This document shows positions 26,107-34,995 of a stretch of DNA of 64,000 nt, in pieces. Under the pieces are notes generated by a model. That model had not been told where the DNA came from and did not search any database. It saw nothing but the letters and a program-made list of their open reading frames with translations. The stretch comes from Ahrensia sp. R2A130 (GTDB lineage: Bacteria; Pseudomonadota; Alphaproteobacteria; Rhizobiales; Rhizobiaceae). The stretch lies in NCBI RefSeq assembly GCF_000179775.1, contig NZ_AEEB01000017.1, positions 62,001 through 126,000 of the forward strand, written 5' to 3'. Both the position numbers and the translations under genes were made by a program. The stretch's first letter is position 1; each line of letters begins with the position of its first letter.

Positions 26107-27969
26107 TCAGCTTCTGCCGAAAAGCCGCTCGATATCGCTAAGCTTCAGTTCCACATAGGTCGGACGACCATGGTTGCATTGGCCGGAATTCGGCGTCGCT
26201 TCCATATCGCGCAACAGTGCGTCCATTTCTTGCGGGCGCAAGCGGCGACCGGAGCGCACCGAACCGTGACAGGCCATGGTCGCGGCCACATGGTCGATGC
26301 GTTCGCGCACCGTTGTTGCTGTGCCCCATTCTGCGATTTCATCGGCAAGGTCTTGCAGCAAAGCGGCAGCGTTCACTTCGCCCAACAACGTAGGCGTCTC
26401 CCGCACGGCCAATGTACCGGGGCCGAATTCTTCAAAACACAGGCCCAGTTGCGCGAGTTCGACGCTGTGATCGAGCAAGCGCGCGGCGTCATCTTCGGCT
26501 AGATCGACGATCTGCGGAATGAGCAACATCTGCGCTTCGACGCCCTTTTCCGCGATCTGCGCTTTCATGCGCTCATAGACTAGCCGCTCGTGAGCTGCGT
26601 GTTGATCGACGATGACGAGACCGCCCTCCGTCTGCGCGATGATATAATTCTCGTGCACCTGCGCCCGCGCAGCGCCCAGTGGGTTGGCGAGATAGGTGTC
26701 GGTATTTTCTGAAGGACGCTGATCTGCTGATGGCGCGCCGGTCATGTCGAAAGTGGCCGGCGCTTCCTGCAAGCCTATCGGGCCGGCTTGAACGGGTCGG
26801 TTCGGCGATTGCTGCCAATCGTGGTTGGCGTTGCCCGGCGAAGTGTATCCCGTCTGGTCGAAATGGCCCGCAGCGTTTTCTGCAAGGCCACCAGCCGCTG
26901 CCCGCACCGCCTGTTCACCGAGTCCGCCCGGCGTGAAGGCTGCCATCATATCGACGCCGCCTCGGCTCGATGCGCGGTGTCCCGCAGCTTCGATGGCCTG
27001 ACGCAATGCACCGACGATCAGCCCGCGCACGAGGCCGGGGTCACGAAACCGCACTTCGGACTTTGCAGGGTGAACATTCACGTCCACCAGCTCCGGTTCG
27101 ATGGCGATATCGAGGCTGACCATCGGGTGCCGCCCCCGCGCGAGGTGGTCCATGTATGCACCACGAATGGCACCGGTGAGCTGGCGATCTTTCACGGATC
27201 GTCCGTTCACGGTAACGAACTGCGACAGGGCATTGCCTCTGTTGAAGGTCGGCAGCGCCGCCAGCCCCGTCAGCCGGACGCCCTCGCGTTCAGCATCTAT
27301 CGTCAGCGCGTTCTCTGCAAAATCTACCCCCAACACCTGCCGCGCACGGTGCAGCCAGGCATCGTCCCCCTGCGCTGCCGGGTGGTCCACCGGCTGCCTG
27401 TCCGGCCCGCCGAGCGAGAAGTGAATTTCCGGATGGGCCAGCGCCGCGCGGCGCAGCACGTCCAATATCGCGGTGGTTTCCGCCCGTTCGGTTTTCAGGA
27501 ATTTCAGCCGCGCGGGCGTGGCGTAAAACAGGTCCGCGACTTCGACCACCGTGCCGCGATTGAAAGCGGCGGGCCGCACCTGCGTGATCTTGCCGCCATC
27601 GACAGAAATCTCGTAGCCGCTATCAGAACCGTCTTGCCGTGTGCGAATGGTCAACCGCGATACGGACCCGATGGATGGCAGCGCCTCGCCTCGAAAACCC
27701 AGCGTGTGAATATCCAGCAGATCGTCGGTCAGCTTCGATGTGCAATGACGCTCCACCGCGAGTGCCAGATCGTCTGCATCCATGCCACGACCATCATCCG
27801 TTACCCGTATCAATCCTTTGCCACCACTTGCGATGACGAGATCGATACGCTTCGCGCCCGCATCGATTGCATTGTCCAACAGCTCGCGCACAACGCTGGC
27901 GGGCCGCTCTACGACCTCACCGGCGGCGATCTGGTTGACGATGGTCTCGTGGAGACGGCGAACGGGCAT
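26107..27969 (-). CDS. mutL: DNA mismatch repair protein MutL (endonuclease type)
   Basis: 620 residues. The GHKL ATPase domain carries [28 protein letters not shown] (Glu29 retained; the E. coli Glu32 position is Asp), DDGRGMD and [15 protein letters not shown]. After a low-complexity linker (about residues 340-430), the C-terminal domain has [12 protein letters not shown], fitting the DQHA(x)2E(x)4E nicking-endonuclease motif, plus ACHGSVRSG and CNHGRPT. MutL therefore nicks DNA itself, as in bacteria without MutH. The gene is alone on its strand, followed by the DUF2093 gene after a 183-base gap. Confidence 0.96.
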   Translation of the reverse strand: MPVRRLHETIVNQIAAGEVVERPASVVRELLDNAIDAGAKRIDLVIASGGKGLIRVTDDGRGMDADDLALAVERHCTSKLTDDLLDIHTLGFRGEALPSIGSVSRLTIRTRQDGSDSGYEISVDGGKITQVRPAAFNRGTVVEVADLFYATPARLKFLKTERAETTAILDVLRRAALAHPEIHFSLGGPDRQPVDHPAAQGDDAWLHRARQVLGVDFAENALTIDAEREGVRLTGLAALPTFNRGNALSQFVTVNGRSVKDRQLTGAIRGAYMDHLARGRHPMVSLDIAIEPELVDVNVHPAKSEVRFRDPGLVRGLIVGALRQAIEAAGHRASSRGGVDMMAAFTPGGLGEQAVRAAAGGLAENAAGHFDQTGYTSPGNANHDWQQSPNRPVQAGPIGLQEAPATFDMTGAPSADQRPSENTDTYLANPLGAARAQVHENYIIAQTEGGLVIVDQHAAHERLVYERMKAQIAEKGVEAQMLLIPQIVDLAEDDAARLLDHSVELAQLGLCFEEFGPGTLAVRETPTLLGEVNAAALLQDLADEIAEWGTATTVRERIDHVAATMACHGSVRSGRRLRPQEMDALLRDMEATPNSGQCNHGRPTYVELKLSDIERLFGRS

Positions 27970-28097
27970 GGGAACAACAGGTTGAAGGAATCAATTCCTT
28001 CTTCTGCCCGACAATCGGCTCTGCATAAAGGCAATGCTGGACACCGCCCCCAACGCTACCGATAAAGCGGTGGACTTCATCAATTTCGGATCGCACC

Positions 28098-29189
28098 ATG
28101 ACACAAGCACTTCAACTCGCCATCCTTCCCGGAGACGGTATCGGTGAGGAAATCACCCGACCATGCGTCGAGCTTGTTCAACAGGCGCTGCGTCAGGTGG
28201 GTGAGCCTGAAGCGGTGGAAAACTGGCTGGAAGCCGGTGCTGGCACCTACACCAAAACGGGCAATGCCCTGCCGGATGAGACAATCGCCGGATGCCGCTC
28301 GGCGGACGCTATTTTGCTCGCCGCGATGGGCGATCCGAACGTGCGCTATGAAGATGGCACGGAAATCGTGCCGCAGATCGAACTGCGCTTTATCCTCGAT
28401 CTCTATGCAGGCATGCGCCCCGCGCGGTCCGTGCCGGGTGTGGCCGGTCCGCTGGCAGACCCGCGCGGCAACGAGTTGGATATCGTGCTCATCCGCGAAT
28501 CCACCGAAGGCCTGTTCGACCCGTCCGAACCCGGAACGCGGGATGCTGATCGCGCTACAGACACTCAGATCATCACCCGCAAAGGCACAGCCCGCGTCAG
28601 CGAATTCGCGTTCAAACTGGCACAGCAGCGCAAGGCCAAGGGCTATCGGGGGCATGTCACGAGCGTTGATAAAGCCAACGTTTTCAAATCCATGGCTTTC
28701 TGGCGCGATGTGTTCGATGAGGCTGCCGCGAACCACCCCGACATCGAAAAGGGCTACGGCTATATCGATGCTGTCGCCATGGAGATGGTGCGCCGCCCTT
28801 GGATCTACGACGTGATGGTCACCGAAAATATGTATGGTGACATTCTTTCAGACCTTGCAGCCGGTCTGATCGGAGGGCTTGGCTATGCGCCATCCGCCGA
28901 TATTGGCGACGACCACGCGGTGTTCCAGCCGTGCCACGGCTCCGCGCCGGATATTGCTGGCAAAGGCATCGCCAACCCCACGGCCATGTTCCTGTCCGGC
29001 GCGATGATGCTGGATTGGCTGGCGGTGGAAAAGAGCAACGACAACTATGCCAAGGCCGCTGCGCTTCTGACGAAGGCGGTGGATGATGCTTTCCGTGATG
29101 GCACGCTGGTCTCCACCGAGCGTGGCGGCGATGCGGGTGTCGAAGCGATCACGTCCGCGGTTCAGACGGCCTTGTCGTCGCAGGCTTAA
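28098..29189 (+). CDS. Isocitrate/isopropylmalate dehydrogenase-family decarboxylating dehydrogenase
   Basis: 363 residues. LAILPGDGIGEEI, the substrate Arg segment LYAGMRPARSV, IRESTEGLF, the catalytic-Tyr block DAVAMEMVRRPWIYDVMVTENMYGDILSDLAAG (metal Asp residues) and HGSAPDIAGKGIANPT mark the NAD-dependent beta-decarboxylating dehydrogenase family. It is not a typical LeuB (no LLLPGDGIG start, and no leucine genes nearby). Tartrate/malate-type or homologous 2-hydroxyacid substrates are possible. It is a single gene between divergent mutL and the sigma factor gene. Confidence 0.82.
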   Translation: MTQALQLAILPGDGIGEEITRPCVELVQQALRQVGEPEAVENWLEAGAGTYTKTGNALPDETIAGCRSADAILLAAMGDPNVRYEDGTEIVPQIELRFILDLYAGMRPARSVPGVAGPLADPRGNELDIVLIRESTEGLFDPSEPGTRDADRATDTQIITRKGTARVSEFAFKLAQQRKAKGYRGHVTSVDKANVFKSMAFWRDVFDEAAANHPDIEKGYGYIDAVAMEMVRRPWIYDVMVTENMYGDILSDLAAGLIGGLGYAPSADIGDDHAVFQPCHGSAPDIAGKGIANPTAMFLSGAMMLDWLAVEKSNDNYAKAAALLTKAVDDAFRDGTLVSTERGGDAGVEAITSAVQTALSSQA

Positions 29190-29284
29190 CCTCACCGGCA
29201 AGCGTCACTGGTACCGCCACAAATGGCTTGCTAGAATAAGTTTCAAGGGAGCCTGCGTAGCGGGTGAAAAGTGAGGCATCGCCG

Positions 29285-29857
29285 ATGGTGGCGCAAAAGA
29301 CAGCCGGACGAGCGGGTGACGAAGTAACGCTGGAAAGCCTGATGGCGGCTACCGCTGCGGGCGACCGCGCGGCATTCCGCACATTATACGAACGAACGAG
29401 CGCGAAACTCTTCGGCGTGGTGCTGCGTATCTTGCGTAACAGGTCGAAAGCGGAAGACGCCCTCCAAGACGTTTACGTGAAGATTTGGCAGAAGGCCGGG
29501 CAGTACGACTCCAAGCAGGGCAGGCCGATCACCTGGATGGCCACGGTGGCGCGCAACCGCGCTATCGACATCGTTCGTGCCACGCGGCCCGAACAGACTG
29601 TGGACGAGCCGGGTGATGAAGAAGAGATTTTTCGTCTCGGTGGTTCGGCCAACGAACAGGTGGATGTGACGGAGCTCGAAACGCTTCGCACCTGCCTGAG
29701 CGAAATGAAGGAAGACGACCGGAACTACGTTTTGCTGGCCTATTATGAGGGCTGGTCGCGCGATGAACTGGCGGAACGGTTCGCCATTCCATCGGGAACG
29801 GTAAAAACCAGATTGCGACGCGGGCTTATTCAGCTTCGTACCTGTTTGGAGAATTAA
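29285..29857 (+). CDS. ECF (extracytoplasmic function) RNA polymerase sigma factor, SigK-like
   Basis: About 190 residues. Region 2 spans KLFGVVLRILRNRSKAEDALQDVYVKIWQ and WMATVARNRAIDIVR (-10 recognition and core binding); region 4 spans CLSEMKEDDRNYVLLAYYEGWSRDELAERF and IPSGTVKTRLRRGL (helix-turn-helix for -35). The ATG at 29285 has GAGG at good spacing; a GTG at 29264 is an alternative start. It directly precedes an RskA-type membrane anti-sigma factor. This pairing fits the SigK/RskA class, so it should be held inactive until an envelope signal releases it. Confidence 0.93.
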   Translation: MVAQKTAGRAGDEVTLESLMAATAAGDRAAFRTLYERTSAKLFGVVLRILRNRSKAEDALQDVYVKIWQKAGQYDSKQGRPITWMATVARNRAIDIVRATRPEQTVDEPGDEEEIFRLGGSANEQVDVTELETLRTCLSEMKEDDRNYVLLAYYEGWSRDELAERFAIPSGTVKTRLRRGLIQLRTCLEN

Positions 29858-29909
29858 GGCCCACCGCATTGCACACGCGAACAGGGTTCAGAGGGAAGAC
29901 GAGGCAGGC

Positions 29910-30713
29910 ATGGACGACGACACCATGACAAAAGACGAGCGCAGCGCCACCGCTGCCGAATATGTAATGGGCACGCTGCCGGTCGGTGAACGCAAGGCCG
30001 TGCGTCTTGCGCTGGAAACCGACGAGGCGCTGCTTGATGAGGTTCACACGTGGGAACGCCATTTCGGCGCGCTCAACGCATCCATCGCACCAGAAATTCC
30101 CCCGCCCTCCTTGTGGGACCGTATCGAGCGGTCGCTGCCGGAAGCGGAAACCGCCGTGGGCTCGACACCCGTGGTCACTGCTGCACCCGCTGCTGCAAAT
30201 GACAACGCGCTGCGCCGCAGCCGCAACCGCTGGCGCTTGGGTACGATGGCAGCTGCATTAGCTGCTGCCTTGTTCGGTGCAATCGTGGTGCAGGATGCGC
30301 CCGGCGGTATTTCAGGTGTTGGCCAGAAAGTCGCTGGTCTGTTCCAAAGCGGCGATCCCTATGCGCCTGCCGCACTCGATGGCCGTCAATTCGTAGCCGT
30401 TGTGAACGCAGATGGTGGTGCATCGCCATCGCTGGTGGTTTCCGTGGATGGTGCAACTGGCGAAGTGAAAGTTCGCAGCCTCGGCGTCACGCGCCCGGAC
30501 GGGAAAAGCCTCGAAGTCTGGTATGTGCCGGATGGCGAAAAAGCTGTGTCTGTCGGCCTGTTGGGCGAAGGTGAGATCGACCTGAAGACACTGGAAGCGA
30601 AGAACGGCGATTTGTTTGCCATCTCGCTTGAACCGTCCGGTGGCTCACCCACAGGAACGGCAACGGGTCCGGTAATTTACAGTGGTAAGTTGGTGGAAGA
30701 GCCGACGGAGTAG
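29910..30713 (+). CDS. RskA-family transmembrane anti-sigma factor
   Basis: 267 residues. The cytoplasmic anti-sigma domain (TAAEYVMGTLPVGERKAV, then WERHFGALN and PPSLWDRIE) is followed by a single membrane helix (about residues 110-128, LGTMAAALAAALFGAIVV) and a periplasmic RskA C-terminal domain with SLEVWYVPDGEKAVSVGLL and FAISLEPSGGSPTG. No zinc-binding HxxxCxxC motif is present, so it is not a ChrR-type ZAS protein. It sequesters the upstream sigma factor at the membrane. The 52-base gap suggests cotranscription. Confidence 0.91.
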   Translation: MDDDTMTKDERSATAAEYVMGTLPVGERKAVRLALETDEALLDEVHTWERHFGALNASIAPEIPPPSLWDRIERSLPEAETAVGSTPVVTAAPAAANDNALRRSRNRWRLGTMAAALAAALFGAIVVQDAPGGISGVGQKVAGLFQSGDPYAPAALDGRQFVAVVNADGGASPSLVVSVDGATGEVKVRSLGVTRPDGKSLEVWYVPDGEKAVSVGLLGEGEIDLKTLEAKNGDLFAISLEPSGGSPTGTATGPVIYSGKLVEEPTE

Positions 30714-30738
30714 CGTTCGAGCGCTTCCACTACCACCG

Positions 30739-30879
30739 CTGTCATCCCCGCGCAGGCGGGGACCCACTTCTCAACAAACTCCACTCTTTGTAGCTCATTT
30801 CGATGCTACAATGTCGCCCTATTATGCCCACTTCATCATTCGACTGATAAGTGGGTCCTCGCCTGCGCGGGGATGACAG
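30739..30879. repeat. Palindromic repeat, copy 1 (convergent gap)
   Basis: Conserved inverted arms of about 30 nt begin CTGTCATCCCCGCGCAGG and end CCTGCGCGGGGATGACAG, enclosing a variable centre. Length is 141 bases. It fills the gap between convergent rskA and msrB. In the phase used by the intragenic copy the frame closes at TAG inside the centre. It would form a long hairpin in either RNA strand. Confidence 0.9.
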
Positions 30880-30906
30880 TGGAGTGAGTGTCTAGCGAGG
30901 AAGCCC

Positions 30907-31452
30907 CTAAGCCACATCCGGCTTGAACGTCATCGCCACACCGTTGATGCAATGCCTATTCCCCGTCGGCTTAGGCCCATCGGTGAAGATGTGACCCTGA
31001 TGGCCTTCGCAACGGATGCAATGTACTTCGATGCGCGGCAGAAAGAGGCCGAAGTCCTTCTTCGTGGCTACAGCGCCTTTGATGGCTTCGTAAAATGACG
31101 GCCAGCCGGTGCGGGAATCAAACTTCGTTTCCGAACGGTAGAGCGGCAGATCGCAGCCTGCACAGTGGAATGTCCCAGTGCGTTTTTCATTGTCCAGTGG
31201 GCTCGTGAACGGACGTTCCGTCGCTTCCTGGCGCAACACGGCGAACTGCAATTCGTTCAATTCCGCCTGCCATTCCGCCGGTGTTTTAACCACCTTCTCG
31301 ATGGTGTCGGGCATTAGGTCGTGGCCATAGGTGGTCGCGGTGGCGAGTGGCCCTGTGGAGGCCACAGCAACGCCTTGGCGACCAGCGGCGGCAAAGACCA
31401 GCGCGCCGGTTGCTGCGGCTGTTCCCAAAAGAAAAGTACGACGGTTCAACAT
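30907..31452 (-). CDS. msrB: Peptide-methionine (R)-S-oxide reductase with Tat signal
   Basis: 181 residues from the ATG at 31452 with an AGGAG site. The N-terminus NRRTFLLGTAAATGALVFA is a twin-arginine signal, so the enzyme is probably exported folded to the periplasm. The MsrB domain has both zinc CxxC pairs (CAGC and CIRC), the SRTGWPSFYE and GQGH-like segments, and GNRHCINGVAMTF with the catalytic Cys. It repairs R-methionine sulfoxide in envelope proteins. Its position beside the sigma/anti-sigma and fasciclin genes fits an oxidative-stress role. Confidence 0.94.
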   Translation of the reverse strand: MLNRRTFLLGTAAATGALVFAAAGRQGVAVASTGPLATATTYGHDLMPDTIEKVVKTPAEWQAELNELQFAVLRQEATERPFTSPLDNEKRTGTFHCAGCDLPLYRSETKFDSRTGWPSFYEAIKGAVATKKDFGLFLPRIEVHCIRCEGHQGHIFTDGPKPTGNRHCINGVAMTFKPDVA

Positions 31453-31582
31453 GGTGGACGCTCCTGAATGTCTTGTCTTGAACACATATAAGCGTTCGGC
31501 CTGCCTCTTGTGAGGCATATTGATGAATTCGGCGACAGGTTGCACTCACAAACACTGCACGTTCGCGTGAGCACAAAAGCAC

Positions 31583-31614
31583 AAGGCCGAAAGCGTTTTC
31601 ACACTTCCGGCCTT
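31583..31614 (-). terminator. Inverted repeat downstream of the fasciclin gene
   Basis: AAGGCCG (31583-31589) pairs with CGGCCTT (31608-31614) across an 18-nt loop. Read on the minus strand it follows the fasciclin stop and is followed by a T-containing stretch. It is a weak terminator candidate before msrB. Confidence 0.4.
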
Positions 31615-31671
31615 CGCAGCGCGTCGCCCCGCGCTAGTCAGACATTCGCGTCTGATGGGTTACCCGTCGGT

Positions 31672-32214
31672 TTACTTGGGCAGCAGCACTTTATCGATCA
31701 CGTGAATAACGCCGTTCGAGGCTGCAACATCTGTGGACACAACATTGATGACGTTCTGCGACTCATCGAACATGTAAACTTTGCCCGATGGCGTGGCGCG
31801 TGCGGTGACGGTGTCGCCGGACACCATGGTCACATTGACGTAGCCGTGGCCTTTTTTGATGAGGCCGGTCAGCGTTGCTGCATCAACCTTGCCTGCAACG
31901 ACGTGCGAGGTGAGGATTTTGACCAGCTGGTCTTTGTTTTCGGGCTTCAAAAGCGTTTCCACTGTGCCTTCCGGCAAGGCAGCGAATGCATCGTTGGTCG
32001 GCGCGAAAACGGTGAACGGGCCATCACCGGACAATGTCTTTGCCAGATCACCCGCTTTCACAGCAGCGACCAGCGTGGAGAATGTGTCGTTACCGGCGGC
32101 AACTTCAACGATGTTCTTGCTGTGACCATCAGCAAAGGCGGACGTGGCTGGTGCGGAGACAGCAAGTGCAAGTGCGGTCGCGCCAGCGGCGAGAATGGTT
32201 TTGATACGGGTCAT
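31672..32214 (-). CDS. Secreted fasciclin (FAS1) domain protein
   Basis: 180 residues: a signal peptide (cleavage near SAFADG) followed by one FAS1 domain. The H1 motif GPFTVFAPTNDAFAALPEGTV and the H2 region NGVIHVIDKVLLP with the YH-like centre are clear, and LTSHVVAGKVDAATL is the linking helix. FAS1 proteins mediate adhesion or surface interactions. In mycobacteria, FAS1 proteins MPT70/MPT83 are targets of SigK/RskA, and here the gene lies near a SigK/RskA-like pair. A 10-bp inverted repeat separates it from the upstream DUF2177 gene. Confidence 0.94.
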   Translation of the reverse strand: MTRIKTILAAGATALALAVSAPATSAFADGHSKNIVEVAAGNDTFSTLVAAVKAGDLAKTLSGDGPFTVFAPTNDAFAALPEGTVETLLKPENKDQLVKILTSHVVAGKVDAATLTGLIKKGHGYVNVTMVSGDTVTARATPSGKVYMFDESQNVINVVSTDVAASNGVIHVIDKVLLPK

Positions 32215-32287
32215 GGGGAAGTCCTACTAAGAAAAGTGCCTTTGATCAGGCTAACCCTTCTATCTACGGACCTTACCGCGATCCGGT

Positions 32288-32317
32288 TTGGGGTGCGGCG
32301 ATTGTGTCGCACCCCAA
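32288..32317. terminator. Perfect 10-bp inverted repeat between DUF2177 and fasciclin genes
   Basis: TTGGGGTGCG (32288-32297) pairs exactly with CGCACCCCAA (32308-32317), loop of 10 bases, no T-run. It follows the minus-strand DUF2177 stop and lies about 75 bases before the fasciclin start, so it could be either an end hairpin or a protein-binding operator. Confidence 0.5.
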
Positions 32318-32358
32318 GTCTGAAGCGGCTTGGTGTTAGCTGGTTATTTTCCCAAGGC

Positions 32359-32763
32359 TTAGCCGGTGATCTTCATTGTGATCCACGTCCCCAAGAACGC
32401 AGACGTACCCGTCAGGAACGTGCCCCAAGCGAGGTCCACCAACGCGACGGTGGTGGTGTAGCCCTTCAGCGTAGCAAGGTTTGTGAAGTCGTAGGTCGCG
32501 TAACAGAAGAAGCCGAACAGCGCGCCATACAGCGCGGCCTTGCCCACCGACCCCGCTTCCAACGCCGGGTTCACGGCAAAGAAGATCAGGCCGATGATAT
32601 AAACAAGATAGAACACCACCGCGACGGTCACGTTGAACTCGTCTAGCAGCAGCGGCCCTATTTGTCCCTGATAGAAGTCCTTGGCGACAGTGCCGAGCCA
32701 AACGAAGTCGATAGCGAAGAAAACGATGACGGTAGCGATATATGCAATAATGAGTTTGGTCAT
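32359..32763 (-). CDS. DUF2177 family membrane protein
   Basis: 134 residues with four predicted membrane helices. The first helix region has FFAIDFVWLGTVAKDFYQ, and the mid region GALFGFFCYATYDFTNLATL with VDLAWGTFLTG are hallmark DUF2177 segments. Function is unknown; relatives often occur in ECF-sigma-controlled photo-oxidative stress loci with fatty-acid-modifying genes. Its location beside the fasciclin, MsrB and sigma factor genes is consistent with the same response. Coregulation is not shown by any shared promoter motif I could see. Confidence 0.88.
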   Translation of the reverse strand: MTKLIIAYIATVIVFFAIDFVWLGTVAKDFYQGQIGPLLLDEFNVTVAVVFYLVYIIGLIFFAVNPALEAGSVGKAALYGALFGFFCYATYDFTNLATLKGYTTTVALVDLAWGTFLTGTSAFLGTWITMKITG

Positions 32764-32899
32764 GAGGTGCTTCTGAGCCTGAAATGATGGTCGATTGTGA
32801 AAGAAACGCGCCGACCCCGCAATCGGTTCGCCACATCGCTTGCATGCGGCAAAAAATGCCGCCAGCGTCGGTCAGCTGAATCACTCGTCAGGCCCCACC

Positions 32900-33811
32900 A
32901 TGCCGTTAGAAATGAACCGTGACGTTTTCATCACCTGCGCCGTCACCGGCTCCGGTGCCACGCAAGACCGTAGCCCCCACGTGCCGCGTTCGCCAAAGCA
33001 GATAGCCGACAGCGCGATTGCCGCCGCCAAGGCAGGCGCCGCTGTAGTCCACTGCCATGTGCGTGACCCTGAAACCGGTGTGCCGTCGCGTGATCCCAAA
33101 ATGTTCCGCGAGGTCACCGACCGCATCCGTGATGCCGACGTCGATGTGGTGCTGAACCTCACCGCCGGCATGGGTGGTGACATGGTGTTCGGCGACACCG
33201 AAAACCCGCTGCCGGTGAACGAATTCGGCACCGACATGGCCGGCGCCACCGAGCGCGTGGCACATGTTGCCGAATGCCGCCCGGAAATCTGCACGCTGGA
33301 TTGCGGCACCATGAATTTCGCAGAGGCCGACTACGTGATGACCAACACACCCGGCATGTTGCGCGCCATGGGCACGATGATGACGGAGCTTGGCGTGAAG
33401 CCCGAAATCGAAGCCTTCGACACCGGCCACCTGTGGTTCGCCAAGGAGTTGGTGAAGGAGGGTGTGTTGGAGAAGAACGCCCTCGTGCAGCTGTGCATGG
33501 GCGTGCCGTGGGGCGCACCGGACGACCTGAACACCTTCATGGCCATGGTCAATAATGTGCCGGATACGTGGACATGGAGCGCCTTCGCACTTGGCCGCAA
33601 CCAGATGCCGTTCGTCGCAGCGTCCGTCCTGGCAGGCGGCAACGTGCGTGTCGGGCTGGAAGACAATCTCATGTTGGGCAAAGGCAACCTCGCCACGAAC
33701 GAGCAGCTTGTGACCCACGCCAAAGGCATCATCGAAAGCCTTGGTGCGAGTGTGATTGGACCTAATGCGGTGCGGGAGAAACTGGGCCTGAAGAAGCAGG
33801 CTGCGGTCTGA
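32900..33811 (+). CDS. Beta-keto acid cleavage enzyme (BKACE, DUF849)
   Basis: 303 residues from the ATG at 32900. It shows the BKACE TIM-barrel pattern: VVHCHVRDPETGVPSRD (zinc-binding HxH), the NLTAGMGGDM segment, the Glu near PEIEAFDTGHL, and VGLEDNLMLGKGNLATNEQLV. The family cleaves a beta-keto acid plus acetyl-CoA to acetoacetate and a CoA ester; known substrates include 3-keto-5-aminohexanoate and dehydrocarnitine. Its operon partners (CaiD-like hydratase, acyl-CoA dehydrogenase, acyl-CoA synthetase) favour a carnitine-like substrate. The stop overlaps the next ATG (TGATG). Confidence 0.91.
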   Translation: MPLEMNRDVFITCAVTGSGATQDRSPHVPRSPKQIADSAIAAAKAGAAVVHCHVRDPETGVPSRDPKMFREVTDRIRDADVDVVLNLTAGMGGDMVFGDTENPLPVNEFGTDMAGATERVAHVAECRPEICTLDCGTMNFAEADYVMTNTPGMLRAMGTMMTELGVKPEIEAFDTGHLWFAKELVKEGVLEKNALVQLCMGVPWGAPDDLNTFMAMVNNVPDTWTWSAFALGRNQMPFVAASVLAGGNVRVGLEDNLMLGKGNLATNEQLVTHAKGIIESLGASVIGPNAVREKLGLKKQAAV

Positions 33812-34992
33812 TGAACTTCGATCTCACCGAAGAACAATCCGCCGTTGTCGAAACGACCCGCGCCTTTGTCGAAAACGAACTCTATCCGCACGAGGCGGAG
33901 GTTGAACGCACCGGCCATCTCGACATGGATCTCGTTCGCGAAATCCAACAGAAAGCAATGGAGGCAGGCCTCTACGCGGCCAACATTCCGGAAGAATTCG
34001 GCGGCGGTGGCCTCGATACGCTGACTTGGCTGCTCTACGAAAAAGAGCTGGGTCGCGCCAACTACGCCCTGCACTGGACTGCCGTTGCCCGCCCGTCGAA
34101 CATCCTGTGTGCGGGCACCGAGGACCAGCGCAAACGCTATCTCGAACCATGTCTAAAAGGTGAGACATGGGACTGCCTCGCCATGACCGAACCCGGCGCG
34201 GGGTCCGATCTGCGCGGCATGAAGGCGACCGCAAAGCAGGATGGCACCGACTGGATCCTCAACGGCACCAAACATTTCATCAGCCACGCCGATATCGCGG
34301 GCTTTGCCATCTGCTTCATGAAATCCGGCGAGGTGGAAACCCCACGCGGCACGAAGGCTGAAATTACCGCGTTTTTCGTCGACAAGTTTGCTGAAGGCGG
34401 GGGGACAACGCCGGGTTTCACCGTACGCGATGGCTATAACAACGTTTCCCACCGCGGCTACACCAACGCCGTGCTGGAATTCGACGATTGCCGCGTGCCT
34501 GCTGAAAACGTTTTGGGCGAAGTGGGCAAGGGGTTCGAGGTTGCCAACGACTGGCTGGGCGCGACCCGCCTGCAGGTCGCCGCCACCTGCCTTGGCCGCG
34601 CCGACCGCGCCTTCCAGCACGCGCTGTCCTTCGCCACCGAGCGCAAACAGTTCGGCCAACAGATCGGCAAGTTTCAGGGCATCTCGTTCAAACTCGCCGA
34701 CATGGCGATGGAGTTAAAGGCGGCTGAATTGCTGACATGGGAAGCCGGCAGCAAGTTCGACACCGGCGGCTGCACCGACATGGATATGGCCATGGCGAAA
34801 CTGAAAGCGTCCGAAGTGCTCGCGATGATCGCCGACGAAGCACTGCAAATCCACGGCGGCATGGGGCTGATGGACGAGCTGCCGCTGGAGCGCATCTGGC
34901 GCGACGCCCGCATCGAACGCATCTGGGAAGGCACCAGCGAAATCCAACGCCACATCATCAGCCGCGCCCTGCTGCGGCCACTAGGAGGATAA
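33811..34992 (+). CDS. Acyl-CoA dehydrogenase
   Basis: 393 residues. MTEPGAGSDLRGMKATA and GTKHFISHADIA are the FAD-contacting blocks; RKQFGQQIGKFQGI and QIHGGMGLMDELPLERIWRDARIERIWEGTSEIQR hold the C-terminal motif with the catalytic Glu in WEGTSE. It introduces an alpha,beta double bond into an acyl-CoA and passes electrons to ETF. It starts inside the BKACE stop (TGATG). It may act on a trimethylammonium-bearing acyl-CoA, as CaiA/CaiD-type operons do, but the substrate is not visible in sequence. Confidence 0.94.
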   Translation: MNFDLTEEQSAVVETTRAFVENELYPHEAEVERTGHLDMDLVREIQQKAMEAGLYAANIPEEFGGGGLDTLTWLLYEKELGRANYALHWTAVARPSNILCAGTEDQRKRYLEPCLKGETWDCLAMTEPGAGSDLRGMKATAKQDGTDWILNGTKHFISHADIAGFAICFMKSGEVETPRGTKAEITAFFVDKFAEGGGTTPGFTVRDGYNNVSHRGYTNAVLEFDDCRVPAENVLGEVGKGFEVANDWLGATRLQVAATCLGRADRAFQHALSFATERKQFGQQIGKFQGISFKLADMAMELKAAELLTWEAGSKFDTGGCTDMDMAMAKLKASEVLAMIADEALQIHGGMGLMDELPLERIWRDARIERIWEGTSEIQRHIISRALLRPLGG

Positions 34993-34995
34993 ATC

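Noticed and set aside
27840-27880. Loss of the MutL catalytic Glu
   Set aside because: Residue-by-residue comparison shows Glu29 is retained. The change is Asp at the Glu32 position, a conservative substitution.
26788-28065. 425-codon plus-strand frame opposite mutL
   Set aside because: Antisense shadow; mutL has complete family motifs on the other strand.
28098-29189. 3-isopropylmalate dehydrogenase (leuB)
   Set aside because: The sequence blocks differ from LeuB and no leucine genes are nearby, so only the family is called.
29190-32860. A shared ECF promoter motif upstream of the sigma, msrB, fasciclin and DUF2177 genes
   Set aside because: The upstream regions were compared by eye and no common -35/-10 pair stood out.
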